Part shown: in pieces, positions 50,554 through 60,800 of the stretch
Layout: each line of letters begins with the position of its first letter
How positions within the stretch are numbered: the stretch's first letter is position 1
Source: Alloprevotella sp000431275
Lineage (GTDB): Bacteria; Bacteroidota; Bacteroidia; Bacteroidales; Bacteroidaceae
Reading direction: 5' to 3'
NCBI GenBank assembly: GCA_963931215.1
Contig: OZ006989.1
Span: 2,418,001 to 2,482,000, forward strand
DNA: 64,000 nt
The notes under the pieces: model-generated
The model's database searches: none
The model's input: the letters and a program-made list of their open reading frames with translations, nothing else
What the model was told of the DNA's origin: nothing
Translations under genes and position numbers: made by a program

Positions 50554-50586
50554 CGACCTACAAGTTATGGCATTTTAAGAAAATCT

Positions 50587-51351
50587 ATGGGCAAAATTAT
50601 TGCATTAGCCAACCAAAAAGGCGGCGTAGGAAAGACCACTACGTCGATGAACCTTGCTGCTTCTTTGGCTACACTTGAAAAGAAAGTCTTGCTGGTTGAT
50701 GCCGATCCTCAGGCGAACGCTTCGTCCGGACTAGGCGTCAATTTGGGTGAGATTGACTGCTCAATCTATGAGTGCATTATCAACGGAGTCGATGTCCATG
50801 AGGCGATTTACACGACGGACATTGACGGGCTCGACATTGTCCCCTCGCACATCGACCTGGTCGGAGCGGAAGTCGAGATGCTCAACTTGGAGAACCGCGA
50901 GAAGATTCTGAAAAACCTGTTGGCTCCCCTGAAAGACGAGTATGACTTTATCTTAATCGACTGTTCCCCTTCGTTGGGCCTGATTACGGTCAACGCGCTT
51001 ACGGCAGCCGATTCGGTCATTATTCCAGTGCAGTGCGAATACTTTGCGCTTGAAGGAATCAGCAAATTGCTCAACACGATAAAAATAATCAAGAAGAAGT
51101 TGAACCCGTCGCTCGAAATCGAAGGTTTCCTGCTGACCATGTACGACAGCCGTCTGCGTTTGGCTAACCAGATATACGACGAGGTGAAACGTCACTTCCA
51201 GGAACTCGTGTTCAAGACCGTCATCCAGCGTAATGTCAAACTGAGCGAAGCGCCGAGCCACGGAATGCCGGCCATCCTCTATGACGCAGACTCGGCAGGA
51301 GCCAAGAACCATTTGACGCTGGCAAAGGAAATCATTCGTAAAAACGCTTGA
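50587..51351 (+). CDS. parA: Chromosome-partitioning ATPase ParA (Soj)
   Basis: 254 residues. The deviant Walker A KGGVGKTTTS (residues 11-20) and the DADPQANAS and LIDCSPSLG motifs define the ParA family, which binds DNA with ATP and moves ParB-parS complexes during chromosome segregation. It opens an operon with parB (gap 6 bp), DUF5683, mltD and the relA/spoT gene, a gene order typical of Bacteroidota. Confidence 0.95.
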   Translation: MGKIIALANQKGGVGKTTTSMNLAASLATLEKKVLLVDADPQANASSGLGVNLGEIDCSIYECIINGVDVHEAIYTTDIDGLDIVPSHIDLVGAEVEMLNLENREKILKNLLAPLKDEYDFILIDCSPSLGLITVNALTAADSVIIPVQCEYFALEGISKLLNTIKIIKKKLNPSLEIEGFLLTMYDSRLRLANQIYDEVKRHFQELVFKTVIQRNVKLSEAPSHGMPAILYDADSAGAKNHLTLAKEIIRKNA

Positions 51352-51357
51352 CGCAAC

Positions 51358-52251
51358 ATGGCAGTACATAAGAAATATCCCGCCTTGGGACGCGGGCTCG
51401 ACGCCCTTATCTCGACAGGAGAGGTGCGCACCAGCGGCTCATCGTCGATCAGTGAGGTGCCTCTTGACCAGATAAAGGCAAACCCCAATCAGCCACGTCG
51501 AGAATTTCCGGCAGAGACTCTGCAAGAGTTGGCCACATCGATTCGCGAGATTGGTATTATCCAGCCGATTACGCTCAGGAAGATGGAAGACGGTACCTAC
51601 CAGATCATCGCGGGTGAGCGGCGCTGGCGGGCTTCGCAGATGGCTGGGCTTGACACGATCCCGGCTTATATCCGCACGGCCGACGACGAGAACATGATGC
51701 AGATGGCCCTTGTGGAAAACATCCAGAGGGAAGACCTTAATTCAATCGAGATAGCCTTGGCCTACCAGAACTTGATTGAACAATACCACCTGACGCAAGA
51801 CCAGCTGAGTGACAAGGTGGGGAAGAAGCGGACGACGATTGCCAACTACCTGCGCCTGCTCAAGCTTCCCGCTCCGGTGCAGGTGGCCTTGCAGAACCGC
51901 CAGATAGACCAAGGTCATGCCCGTGCCTTGCTTGGGCTCGACGATCCGGCTTTGCAAATCAAGCTGTTTGGTGAAATCCAAGCCAACGGTTATTCTGTTC
52001 GGCAGGTGGAAGAGATGGTGAAAGCCATCAACAGTGGCGAGACCGTGAAGAGCGGCCGGAAAAAACTGGCTTCGGACGGACGGCGGCTGCCCGAAGAATT
52101 CAATATGTTGAAGTCAAAACTGTCCGAATTCTTCCAAGCCAAAGTGCAGATGACTTGCTCGCCGCAAGGCAAGGGAAAAATCAGTATTCCCTTCTCATCG
52201 GAAGAAGAGTTGGAGCGAATCATCGGCCTGTTCGATAAAATGAAAGGATGA
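51358..52251 (+). CDS. parB: Chromosome-partitioning protein ParB
   Basis: 297 residues. The N-terminal CTP-binding domain is recognised by PLDQIKANPNQPRREF and the GERRWRA box, the central helix-turn-helix by SDKVGKKRTTIANYLRLLKL, and a C-terminal dimerisation segment follows. It binds parS sites and recruits ParA. Its stop overlaps the start of the next gene (ATGA). No parS-like site was searched for exhaustively. Confidence 0.95.
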   Translation: MAVHKKYPALGRGLDALISTGEVRTSGSSSISEVPLDQIKANPNQPRREFPAETLQELATSIREIGIIQPITLRKMEDGTYQIIAGERRWRASQMAGLDTIPAYIRTADDENMMQMALVENIQREDLNSIEIALAYQNLIEQYHLTQDQLSDKVGKKRTTIANYLRLLKLPAPVQVALQNRQIDQGHARALLGLDDPALQIKLFGEIQANGYSVRQVEEMVKAINSGETVKSGRKKLASDGRRLPEEFNMLKSKLSEFFQAKVQMTCSPQGKGKISIPFSSEEELERIIGLFDKMKG

Positions 52252-53054
52252 AAGCCGCGAGGGGAATCATATTGACCTTGTTGTTCTGTCTGGCCGGCCT
52301 CGCAAGGGCCGGTAGCCCGTTCCTTAGCCGGGCGGATTCTCTTCCTGACAGTGCGGCCGTCGTAACGGCGAGAGACAGTGCTGTGACTCTTAGGACGGAT
52401 ACTGCGACAGAAAAGACGGGACGGCTGACAGAAAAAACGATCGCTGCGACTGATTCGGCCGTTGCAGCGTCCGCAGCAACGGCTCCGGCCGACACCCTGC
52501 GGCTCTTTTCCGCAGTGGATTCGGTCGGGGGGACACTGCCGCCCCCCATGCCGAAGGCAGCGTTCATCCCCAAACCGAAACGGGCCTTGTGGCTGGCCCT
52601 TGTGTTTCCGGGTGCCGGTCAGATTTACAACCGGAAGTTCTGGAAACTCCCCATCATCTATGGAGGATTCTTGGGCTGTACCTATGCTCTGATGTGGAAC
52701 CAGCAGATGTACATGGACTACTCCCAAGCCTACCTTGACATCATGGACGACGACCCGAACACCGACAGCTACATGGACATGCTTCCTCCGCGTTATGACA
52801 TTACCGGGCGCGAAGAGCAGTTCAAAAACATATTTAAGAACAAAAAGGACTATTATCGCCGTTACCGCGACCTGAGCGCTTTTTGCTTTGCGGCCGTTTA
52901 CCTGTTGTCTGTGATCGACGCCTATGTCGATGCACAACTTTCGGCTTTCGACATCTCGCGCGACCTCAGCATGAGATTCGAGCCGGCTGTGATAAGCGAA
53001 CGGGGATGGCATCGCTCTACTTCGTATGGCATTGGGTGTAGTTTGAATTTTTAA
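52248..53054 (+). CDS. DUF5683 membrane protein with a 7-residue-repeat linker
   Basis: 268 residues. A signal peptide (LAGLARA) is followed by a low-complexity linker, about residues 25-85, encoded by the 21-bp repeat copy E (heptapeptides such as DTATEKT, GRLTEKT, IAATDSA). The conserved DUF5683 domain begins at about residue 110 (KRALWLALVFPGAGQIYNRK) and has two hydrophobic segments. The family is found almost only in Bacteroidota between parB and a lytic transglycosylase gene. Its role is unknown, with an envelope function inferred from context. Confidence 0.85.
   Translation: MKAARGIILTLLFCLAGLARAGSPFLSRADSLPDSAAVVTARDSAVTLRTDTATEKTGRLTEKTIAATDSAVAASAATAPADTLRLFSAVDSVGGTLPPPMPKAAFIPKPKRALWLALVFPGAGQIYNRKFWKLPIIYGGFLGCTYALMWNQQMYMDYSQAYLDIMDDDPNTDSYMDMLPPRYDITGREEQFKNIFKNKKDYYRRYRDLSAFCFAAVYLLSVIDAYVDAQLSAFDISRDLSMRFEPAVISERGWHRSTSYGIGCSLNF
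52380..52460. repeat. 21-bp-period dispersed repeat, copy E (inside a gene)
   Basis: GACTC (52385), GACAG (52406), GACAG (52427) and GACTG (52448) are exactly 21 bp apart. The units at 52406 and 52427 read GACAGAAAAGACGGGACGGCT and GACAGAAAAAACGATCGCTG. It is in frame within the DUF5683 gene. Confidence 0.6.
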
Positions 53055-53069
53055 CAGTAAAGAAGAAAC

Positions 53070-54374
53070 ATGATACGTAGCAGATTAGTGATATGCATGT
53101 TCGTCGCCGGAGTGTTGACAGCCGGGGCACAGACGAAGATAACGGCAGTCGATCCCACCAACCAGCAGGAAGAGACCATAGACCTCCCCGAAGGGATGAC
53201 CTACGACGCCGACAGCCTTTTGCGGGAGTGGAATGCACGCAAATATCTCGTTCCCGACACGAATTGCGAGAACCCTGATGTCAATCCTGTCTTTGAAAAG
53301 GAAGTCTACATCGACCGCCTGCGTCGCATCCCGGCTGTGATGGAACTGGCATATAACGATGTAGTGCAGAAGTTTATCGACCAATATAGCGGTCACCTGC
53401 GCCGCTCTGTCTCTTATATGCTTGGCGCCTGCAATTTCTACGTGCCCATCTTCGAAGAGGCACTTGACATGTATGGCCTGCCGTTGGAATTGAAGTACCT
53501 GCCTGTCATCGAGTCGGCGCTCGACCCCCGTGCCGTCAGTCATGCCGGTGCCGTCGGCCTTTGGCAGTTCATGCTGGACACGGGCCAACGCTATGGCCTT
53601 GAAGTCAACAGCCTGATCGACGAGCGCCGCGACCCTATCAAGTCATCCTACGCGGCGGCTCACTATTTGAGCGACCTTTACGCCATGTTCGGTGACTGGA
53701 ATCTCGTTATTGCCGCCTATAACTGCGGGCCCAACGCCGTGAATAAGGCCATTCACCGCGCAGGCGGCTCGCGCGACTATTGGACGATTTATCCCTACCT
53801 GCCTCGCGAGACCCGCGGTTATGTCCCAGCTTTCATCGCTGCCAATTATATCATGAACTATTATTGTGAGCACAATATCTGTCCGATGAAGACGAAAGAG
53901 CCTGTCAGTACAGATACGGTCATGCTCAGTCGCGACGTTCACTTCGACCAGATTGCAGCGGTGTGTGGCATCGACCTCGAAGAGTTGCGGACACTGAACC
54001 CGCAATACCGCACTGGACTCATTCCGGGCTCGATCCGGCCCATGTCGCTGTGTTTGTCTCACGCGGAAATAACGGCCTTCATCGACAATGAAGACTCCGT
54101 ATATAATTATCGTAAGGACGAACTGCTCGCTCGCAGGGCCGAAGTCTTGGTGAACGCCTCTGTGGCTCCCGAACCGGGTGAACAACGTCGTAAAACGGCT
54201 ACGAAGAAAAAACGGACCACTCGTCGCTCTTCGAGCAAATACGTGACCATCCGCAGCGGACAGACCCTCTCGGAACTGGCCAAGCGCCACGGAACAACCG
54301 TCAGCAAACTGCGTCGGCTGAATGGTATCAAGGGCAGCAATATACGCGCCGGTAAGCGAATTCGCGTGCGTTGA
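53070..54374 (+). CDS. mltD: Membrane-bound lytic murein transglycosylase D-like protein
   Basis: 434 residues with a signal peptide (LTAGAQ). The SLT domain runs from about residue 135: LKYLPVIESALDPRAVSHAG contains the catalytic Glu, followed by GLWQFM and AAYNCGPNAV. A short LysM-like stretch and, at the C-terminus, a clear LysM domain (SGQTLSELAKRHGTTVSKLR) bind peptidoglycan. It cleaves glycan strands with formation of 1,6-anhydro ends. A basic linker (KKKRTTRRSSSK) precedes the last LysM. It lies 15 bp after the DUF5683 gene. Confidence 0.92.
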   Translation: MIRSRLVICMFVAGVLTAGAQTKITAVDPTNQQEETIDLPEGMTYDADSLLREWNARKYLVPDTNCENPDVNPVFEKEVYIDRLRRIPAVMELAYNDVVQKFIDQYSGHLRRSVSYMLGACNFYVPIFEEALDMYGLPLELKYLPVIESALDPRAVSHAGAVGLWQFMLDTGQRYGLEVNSLIDERRDPIKSSYAAAHYLSDLYAMFGDWNLVIAAYNCGPNAVNKAIHRAGGSRDYWTIYPYLPRETRGYVPAFIAANYIMNYYCEHNICPMKTKEPVSTDTVMLSRDVHFDQIAAVCGIDLEELRTLNPQYRTGLIPGSIRPMSLCLSHAEITAFIDNEDSVYNYRKDELLARRAEVLVNASVAPEPGEQRRKTATKKKRTTRRSSSKYVTIRSGQTLSELAKRHGTTVSKLRRLNGIKGSNIRAGKRIRVR

Positions 54375-54415
54375 TGAAAACGGCGCCCGATGTGTAACCT
54401 TAAATCTGAACGACG

Positions 54416-56668
54416 ATGGAAGAAACGAAGACAAATGCGCTGACTCCTCAGGAGCAGAAAGACGAAGAGATGATAAACGCCGCGTTCAAGAAATTGCTGG
54501 ATACGTATCTCGCATCCAACCACAGGCGTAAGGTTGACATCATCACGAAGGCGTTCCACTTTGCCAAACAAGCCCATAAAGGTGTTCGTCGTCTTTCGGG
54601 TGAACCTTATATTCTTCATCCCATCGCTGTAGCTCAGATAGCCTGCGAGGAGATCGGTCTTGGCTCCACCTCGATTTGCGCGGCGTTGCTTCATGATGTC
54701 GAGGAGGACACCGATTATACTAATGAGGACATCAGCAACCTTTTTGGTCCCAAGGTAGCGAACATTGTAGAGGGATTGACGAAAATAGCCGGCGGTATTT
54801 TCGGAGACCGAGCCTCGTTGCAGGCCGAGACGTTTAAGAAGCTCCTGCTGACAATGAGCGACGACATCCGTGTCATCCTCATTAAAATTTCCGACCGCCT
54901 GCACAACATGCGGACCCTGTCAAGCATGGCGCCCAACAAGCAATATAAAATTGCGGGTGAGACGCTTTACATCTACGCACCCTTGGCTGACCGGCTCGGA
55001 CTGAACAAGATAAAGACCGAACTGGAAGACCTGAGCTTCAAGTACGAGCATCCGGAAGAGTATAAGGCTATCGAAGAAAAACTGGCGAAGACACAGCGTG
55101 AGCGTGACGCCATCTTTAACGACTTCACGCCTCCCATTCGCGCCGAGCTCGACAAGATGGGCCTCAAATATACCATCAAGGCCCGCGTGAAGAGCCCTTA
55201 TTCCATCTGGAACAAGATGCAGAAGAAGCACGTCACGTTTGAGGAAATCTACGATATTCTTGCTATTCGTATCGTGTTCACCCCGTTGAAACGAGAGGAG
55301 GAGGTAAATGAGTGCTTCAACATCTATGTAGCCTTGTCGCACATTTATAAACCTCATCCGGACCGCCTGCGCGACTGGCTCAGCCATCCGAAAACCAATG
55401 GCTACCAGGCGTTGCATGTGACTCTTATGAGCCATAGCGGAGAGTGGATTGAAGTGCAAATCCGTTCCGATCGCATGGATGACATTGCCGAACAAGGGTT
55501 TGCCGCGCACTGGAAGTACAAGGACGGAGGAGCGAAGAATGATGACAACGAACTGAATCGATGGCTTAACTCTATCAAGGAGATCCTTGACGACCCTCAG
55601 CCGGACACGCTCGACTTTCTCGATACGATTAAGTTGAACCTTTTCGCTTCTGAGATACTTGTTTTCACGCCCAAAGGGGAAATCAAGACAATGCCGGCGA
55701 ACTCCACGGCTCTCGATTTCGCCTTCTCGATACATTCGTTCCTGGGAAGCCATTGCATAGGAGCCAAGGTGAACCATAGACTCGTGCCGTTGAACTATCG
55801 TTTGAAGAGCGGCGATCAAGTCGAAATCCTCACCTCGCGTTCACAGCACGTTCAGCGCGAGTGGATTGACTTTGCCAATACAGCCAAGGCCAAAGGAAAA
55901 ATCCAGGCTATCCTGCGCCGTGCCGACCGTGAGCATCAGCGTGAAGGCGAGCAGATACTTAAAGACTTCCTGACCGCCAAGGACATCGAGCCCAGCACTC
56001 CCAATGTGGAGAAACTCGTTCAGTTTCATGGTTATGCCACCCGTGAGGAGTTGCTCCTCGCCATTAGTGAGAAGAAAGTCGTGCTTGATGAAAACGACGT
56101 CAATTACCTGCGTGGTAAAACGGGAAGTTCGGGCTGGCGGCGCTATATCCCGTTCATCGGTTCGCGTGCCTCCTCACATGTCAGCAGTGTGGCCAAAGCC
56201 TTCGTCAAGGGCATAGACCGTAAGAAGACCCTTATGCTTGATGAGGAAACTCTCGAGCAATGCCATTTGGCCGAATGCTGTCATCCAATCCCCGGCGACG
56301 ACACCTTGGGCTACATTGATGAGCGCAACAACCTTATTATCCACAAGCGGAACTGTGAGGTGGCAAATCGATTGAAAAGCAGTTACGGCAATCGCATTAT
56401 CGCAACGAAGTGGGACACGCATAAAGTTCATTTCTTCACCTGCACGATCTATATCAAAGGCATAGACATGCAAGGGATGCTCTGTCAGATCGCTGATGTG
56501 ATACATGCGCAACTTAACTTCGAAATCACCCGAATATCCTTGGAGACGAAAGACGGTATCTTTGAGGGGACACTTGTCATTCGACTGCATGACACGGACG
56601 ATGTGCGCGATGTTTGCAATGCGTTGAAACGTGTCCAGAACGTCATTAAGGCCGTTCGCGTGAACTGA
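54416..56668 (+). CDS. RelA/SpoT-family (p)ppGpp synthetase/hydrolase
   Basis: 750 residues, full length for a long bifunctional Rsh protein. The HD hydrolase domain has His54, His68 and LLHDVEEDT (His93-Asp94). The synthetase domain follows (KSPYSIWNKMQKKHVTFEEI, then RIVFTP and GYQALHVT), then TGS (EILVFTPKGEIKTMP), helical and zinc-finger-like regions (CHLAECCHPIPGD), and a C-terminal ACT domain. The intact HD motif argues for hydrolysis as well as synthesis of the stringent-response alarmone. It is the last gene of the parA operon. Confidence 0.94.
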   Translation: MEETKTNALTPQEQKDEEMINAAFKKLLDTYLASNHRRKVDIITKAFHFAKQAHKGVRRLSGEPYILHPIAVAQIACEEIGLGSTSICAALLHDVEEDTDYTNEDISNLFGPKVANIVEGLTKIAGGIFGDRASLQAETFKKLLLTMSDDIRVILIKISDRLHNMRTLSSMAPNKQYKIAGETLYIYAPLADRLGLNKIKTELEDLSFKYEHPEEYKAIEEKLAKTQRERDAIFNDFTPPIRAELDKMGLKYTIKARVKSPYSIWNKMQKKHVTFEEIYDILAIRIVFTPLKREEEVNECFNIYVALSHIYKPHPDRLRDWLSHPKTNGYQALHVTLMSHSGEWIEVQIRSDRMDDIAEQGFAAHWKYKDGGAKNDDNELNRWLNSIKEILDDPQPDTLDFLDTIKLNLFASEILVFTPKGEIKTMPANSTALDFAFSIHSFLGSHCIGAKVNHRLVPLNYRLKSGDQVEILTSRSQHVQREWIDFANTAKAKGKIQAILRRADREHQREGEQILKDFLTAKDIEPSTPNVEKLVQFHGYATREELLLAISEKKVVLDENDVNYLRGKTGSSGWRRYIPFIGSRASSHVSSVAKAFVKGIDRKKTLMLDEETLEQCHLAECCHPIPGDDTLGYIDERNNLIIHKRNCEVANRLKSSYGNRIIATKWDTHKVHFFTCTIYIKGIDMQGMLCQIADVIHAQLNFEITRISLETKDGIFEGTLVIRLHDTDDVRDVCNALKRVQNVIKAVRVN

Positions 56669-56828
56669 TCCTCCATTCGAGGCTTCACCTTATTTTTGTG
56701 AAATCATGTCCCTTACCACCGAAAACAAGTGGAGGGGACGTCTTTTATATACCAGCTTCTCCGGTGCGACTGACGAACTTCCGGTTCATCATGTCCGGCT
56801 TTTAATCTTTACGGTCGTAGTAATGGAA

Positions 56829-56872
56829 AAAACGGGCCGGCTGGCAGGATATCCTGCCAGCCGGCCCGTTTT
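56829..56872. terminator. 44-bp perfect palindrome built from the 21-bp repeat core
   Basis: Both halves are exactly complementary around the centre GGAT/ATCC at 56850/56851. The arms contain GGGCCGGCTGGCAGG, the core word of the dispersed 21-bp repeat, facing each other. AAAA precedes and TTTTG follows, so it can act as a terminator on either strand after the relA/spoT gene. A loopless palindrome of this size could also extrude as a cruciform. Confidence 0.8.
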
Positions 56873-57023
56873 GTGGAGAAAACCACCGTTTCCATCGTTA
56901 TTTTGCTCCGTTTCTCTTCTTGTTGTTTGGAACGTTTGTACGGGACCTCCTTGTGTGCTTGCCGGTATGGAAAGAATGAAAAAAACAGCGATGAAACCGG
57001 CTGTTTCTGTAAAATCATGTGTG

Positions 57024-57063
57024 CAGACAGCCCCAGAGCGTCATGACGCTCTGGGGCTGTCTG
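57024..57063. terminator. 40-bp perfect palindrome, second bidirectional hairpin
   Basis: CAGACAGCCCCAGAGCGTCA (57024-57043) is followed directly by its exact reverse complement (57044-57063). It lies 34 bases after the stop of the convergent repeat-protein gene and most likely terminates it. Confidence 0.8.
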
Positions 57064-57096
57064 TTGTAGTAGGGAGAAAATAGGGTGGGTGTTTGC

Positions 57097-57534
57097 TTAG
57101 GCCCAATAAACAGCTCTCAGCGCTTTTGCCGTGTCTGGATTGATTGTATCGTTTGCGGCGATGAATGAGAGAGCCTTAGCCGTGGTGTCAACGGGAACTA
57201 CCGTGTCGTTGGCAGCCAGCCAAGTGAAAGCTTTGGCCGTAGTGTCAGCCGGCACTACCGTGTCGTTTGCGGCGATGAAACCGTCAGTTTTTGCCGTCGT
57301 GTCGGTAGGAACAACTGTATCATTAACAGCCAGCATGTTGAAAGCCTTGTCTGTTGTGTCGACCGGAACGACCGTGTCGTTGGTCGCAATGTTTAGTGGA
57401 GCCTTGACCGTGGTGTCGGCGGGAACTACCGTATCATTGGCGGCTACGGCGCCACCCTGCGTGCTACGGCCACCGATAGCCATCATGCTGCTTACACTAA
57501 CGAATGCTACTACTGCTACAAATAACTTTTTCAT
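57097..57534 (-). CDS. Secreted protein with 19-residue tandem repeats
   Basis: 145 residues starting MKKLFVAVVAFVSVSSMMA, a standard signal peptide. Almost the entire mature chain is five 19-residue units, NDTVVPxDTTxKA plus six variable residues, and a shortened sixth unit (NDTINPDTAKALRAVYWA) ending the protein. The repeat is reflected in 57-bp DNA repeats. The invariant DTTxKA and the variable tail (for example FNMLAV, FTWLAA, LSFIAA) suggest a repetitive exported polypeptide or multi-unit precursor. No family was recognised and no processing enzyme is adjacent. The longer frame from 57579 is less likely, as it precedes the signal peptide. Confidence 0.65.
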   Translation of the reverse strand: MKKLFVAVVAFVSVSSMMAIGGRSTQGGAVAANDTVVPADTTVKAPLNIATNDTVVPVDTTDKAFNMLAVNDTVVPTDTTAKTDGFIAANDTVVPADTTAKAFTWLAANDTVVPVDTTAKALSFIAANDTINPDTAKALRAVYWA

Positions 57535-57806
57535 GATTGCTTGTTTTTTTATGTCAGTTTTAATGAATTTCGTTTCCACTTTCGTTAAATGACAACGGCT
57601 GTGCCAAAAAAGTAGATTTTTTATAACTTATTGGAGTACAGCTGTTTGCGATTTTGTGGCTTTGTCGCGTGTTTGAGGCATCGATGTGGAATTGGCGTTG
57701 AAAGTGTGGAATGCGTCCCCAAAAGTGAGGAAGTGACATCAATCTCCCCAGAGTGCGGATGAATGCTTTTCTGCGTTCTATCGGCTGACCGTTCAGCGAA
57801 AAAGTG

Positions 57807-57814
57807 TAACTTTG
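57807..57814 (+). promoter_or_regulatory. -7 element of purL
   Basis: TAACTTTG, 37 bases before the purL start. No PRPP, guanine or other riboswitch-like fold was recognised in the leader. Confidence 0.6.
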
Positions 57815-57851
57815 CGGCTATACAATAAATATAATCGAAAATCCGAACGTT

Positions 57852-60800
57852 ATGATTTTGTTTTTTACGACTCCCACGAAAACCGTTATTGCGGTTCAAG
57901 CAGAAGCTAAGCCGTCGGAAGCCGACGTGAAAGCCTTGTGCTGGCTGTTGGGCGACGCTGTTGTTGAGGCCGCCGACCATCTCGTCGGTTGGTACGTAGG
58001 TCCGCGCCGCGAGATGATTACACCGTGGAGCACAAATGCCGTTGAAATCACGCAAAACATGAACCTCAGCGGTATCAGCCGTATTGAGGAATACTTTCCC
58101 GTGTCTGGCCCTGACGCCGACCACGATCCCATGTTGCAGCGGATGTATGACGGTTTGGATCAAGAGATTTTCACGGTGAACATTCAGCCTGCCCCGATTC
58201 GCCATATCGACGATTTGGAGACGTATAACGAAGAGGAGGGGCTTGCGCTCTCTCCGGCAGAAATCGACTATCTCCACCAAGTGGAGCAGCAGCTTGGCCG
58301 GAAATTGACAGACTCCGAAGTGTTCGGCTTCGCACAAATCAATTCCGAACACTGTCGGCATAAGATTTTCGGGGGCGTCTTCATCATCGATGGCGAGGAG
58401 CGTCCCTCGTCGCTGTTTGCCCTGATCAAGAAAACGACGAGCGAGAACCCGCATCACATCATATCGGCCTATAAGGACAATGTGGCTTTCTCGCAAGGGC
58501 CCATCGTCGAGCAGTTCGCCCCGAAAGACCATTCGACAAGCGATTACTTCGTCGTGAAAGATATTGAGAGTGTCATTTCGCTGAAAGCAGAGACTCACAA
58601 TTTCCCGACAACCGTCGAGCCTTTCAATGGAGCTTCGACCGGAACGGGCGGAGAAATCCGTGACCGTATGGGAGGCGGTGTCGGGTCGTGGCCGATAGCC
58701 GGAACGGCTGTCTACATGACGGCTTATCCGCGCCTTGACGGCGGGCGTCCCTGGGAGGGCGCCATGCCTGCCCGCAAGTGGCTCTATCAGACACCAGAAC
58801 AAATCCTTATCAAAGCGTCGAACGGCGCGTCGGATTTCGGAAACAAGTTCGGTCAGCCCCTCATCACCGGTTCGGTGCTCACTTTCGAACATACGGAAAA
58901 CGGCGAGCAATATGGATATGACAAAGTCATCATGCTGGCTGGCGGTGTGGGCTACGGGACAAAGCGCGACTGCATTAAGGGCACGCCCACCAAAGGGAAT
59001 AAGATCGTTGTAGTCGGTGGTGACAACTATCGCATCGGTCTGGGTGGCGGATCCGTTTCCTCAGTCGATACCGGCCGTTATTCGAGCGGCATCGAGTTGA
59101 ACGCTGTGCAGCGTGCCAATCCCGAGATGCAGAAACGTGCCAACAATCTTGTGCGTGCTCTTTGTGAGGAAGACGTGAACCCAGTGGTGAGCATCCATGA
59201 CCACGGGTCGGCCGGACATGTCAACTGCCTCTCGGAGCTGGTGGAGGACTGCGGCGGACTGATCGACATGACGCAGCTCCCCATTGGCGACAAGACGCTT
59301 TCGGCCAAGGAAATAATCGCTAACGAGAGCCAGGAGCGCATGGGGCTTCTTATCCAGGAAGAGCATCTTGACCATGTACGGCGCATTGCCGAGCGCGAGC
59401 GGGCGCCGATGTATGTGGTCGGCGAAACGACGGGAGATGCCCATTTCGCTTTCGAACAAGGCGATGGCATCAGACCGTTCGACCTCGATGTCGCTCAAAT
59501 GTTCGGCCATTCGCCGAAGACTGTCATGGTCGACGAGACTGTCGTCCGTCGCTACGAAGACGTTACGTATGATGTCGCCCGCCTGCAAGAATACTTAGAC
59601 AACGTGCTTCAACTCGAAGCCGTGGCCTGCAAGGACTGGCTGACGAACAAGGTGGACCGCAGCATTACCGGAAAAGTGGCCCGTCAGCAGACGCAAGGCG
59701 AACTTCAATTGCCTTTGTCTGACTGTGGTGTCGTAGCACTCGATTACCGTGGCCGGGCCGGCATCGCCACCGCCATCGGTCATGCTCCCCAAGCCGGGCT
59801 GGCCAGTCCCGAGGCTGGTTCCGTGCTTTCTGTGTCAGAGGCGCTGACTAACATCGTATGGGCGCCGTTGGCCGAAGGGCTTGACAGCGTGTCACTTTCA
59901 GCCAACTGGATGTGGCCCTGCCGTTCGCAGAAAGGAGAGGACGCCCGCCTTTATGCCGCAGTGCAGGCCCTGAGCGACTATTGCTGCGCCTTGAAAATCA
60001 ACGTTCCCACGGGCAAGGATTCCCTCTCCATGTCACAGCAATACCCCGACGGTGAGAAAATCGTTTCACCCGGAACCGTGATCGTGTCGGCCGGCGGCGA
60101 AGTGAGCGATGTGCGTAAAGTGGTTTCGCCCGTACTTGTCAATCATGGCAAGACGACACTCTATCACATTGATTTCAGTTTCGACAAGCTCCGGCTCGGC
60201 GGTTCGGCTTTTGCACAGACATTGGGTTGTGTCGGTAGCGATGTCCCGACAGTCACTAATCCCGACTATTTCCGCGATGCCTTCAATGCGGTGCAGGAAC
60301 TCGTTAAGCGCGGACTCATTCTGGCTGGGCATGACATCTCGGCCGGTGGCTTGATCACATGCCTGCTCGAAATGTGTTTTGCCAACACCGAGGGGGGACT
60401 TGAAATCAGCCTCGACCGTTTCAAGGAGGACGATCTTGTCAAACTTCTGTTTGCCGAAAATCCGGGAGTGGTCATCCAAGTGGCCGACAAGCACAAGCAT
60501 GAAGTCAAGAAGTTGCTCGACGACGCCGGAGTGGGCTACGTGAAGTTGGGGCAGCCGACAGAAGAGCGTCATATCCTCGTGGAAAAAGAGGGAGCCACTT
60601 ACCAGTTCGGCATCGACTATTTGCGCGATGTGTGGTATTCCACCTCTTATCTCCTCGACGCCAAGCAAAGCATGAATGGATGCGCTAAAAAACGCTTCGA
60701 GAACTATAAGCAGCAGCCGCTTGAATTTAACATAGCCCCGCACTTTGAGGGGACGTTCGCACAGTTGGGCATCGATCCCGGCCGCCGCACTCCGTCTGGC

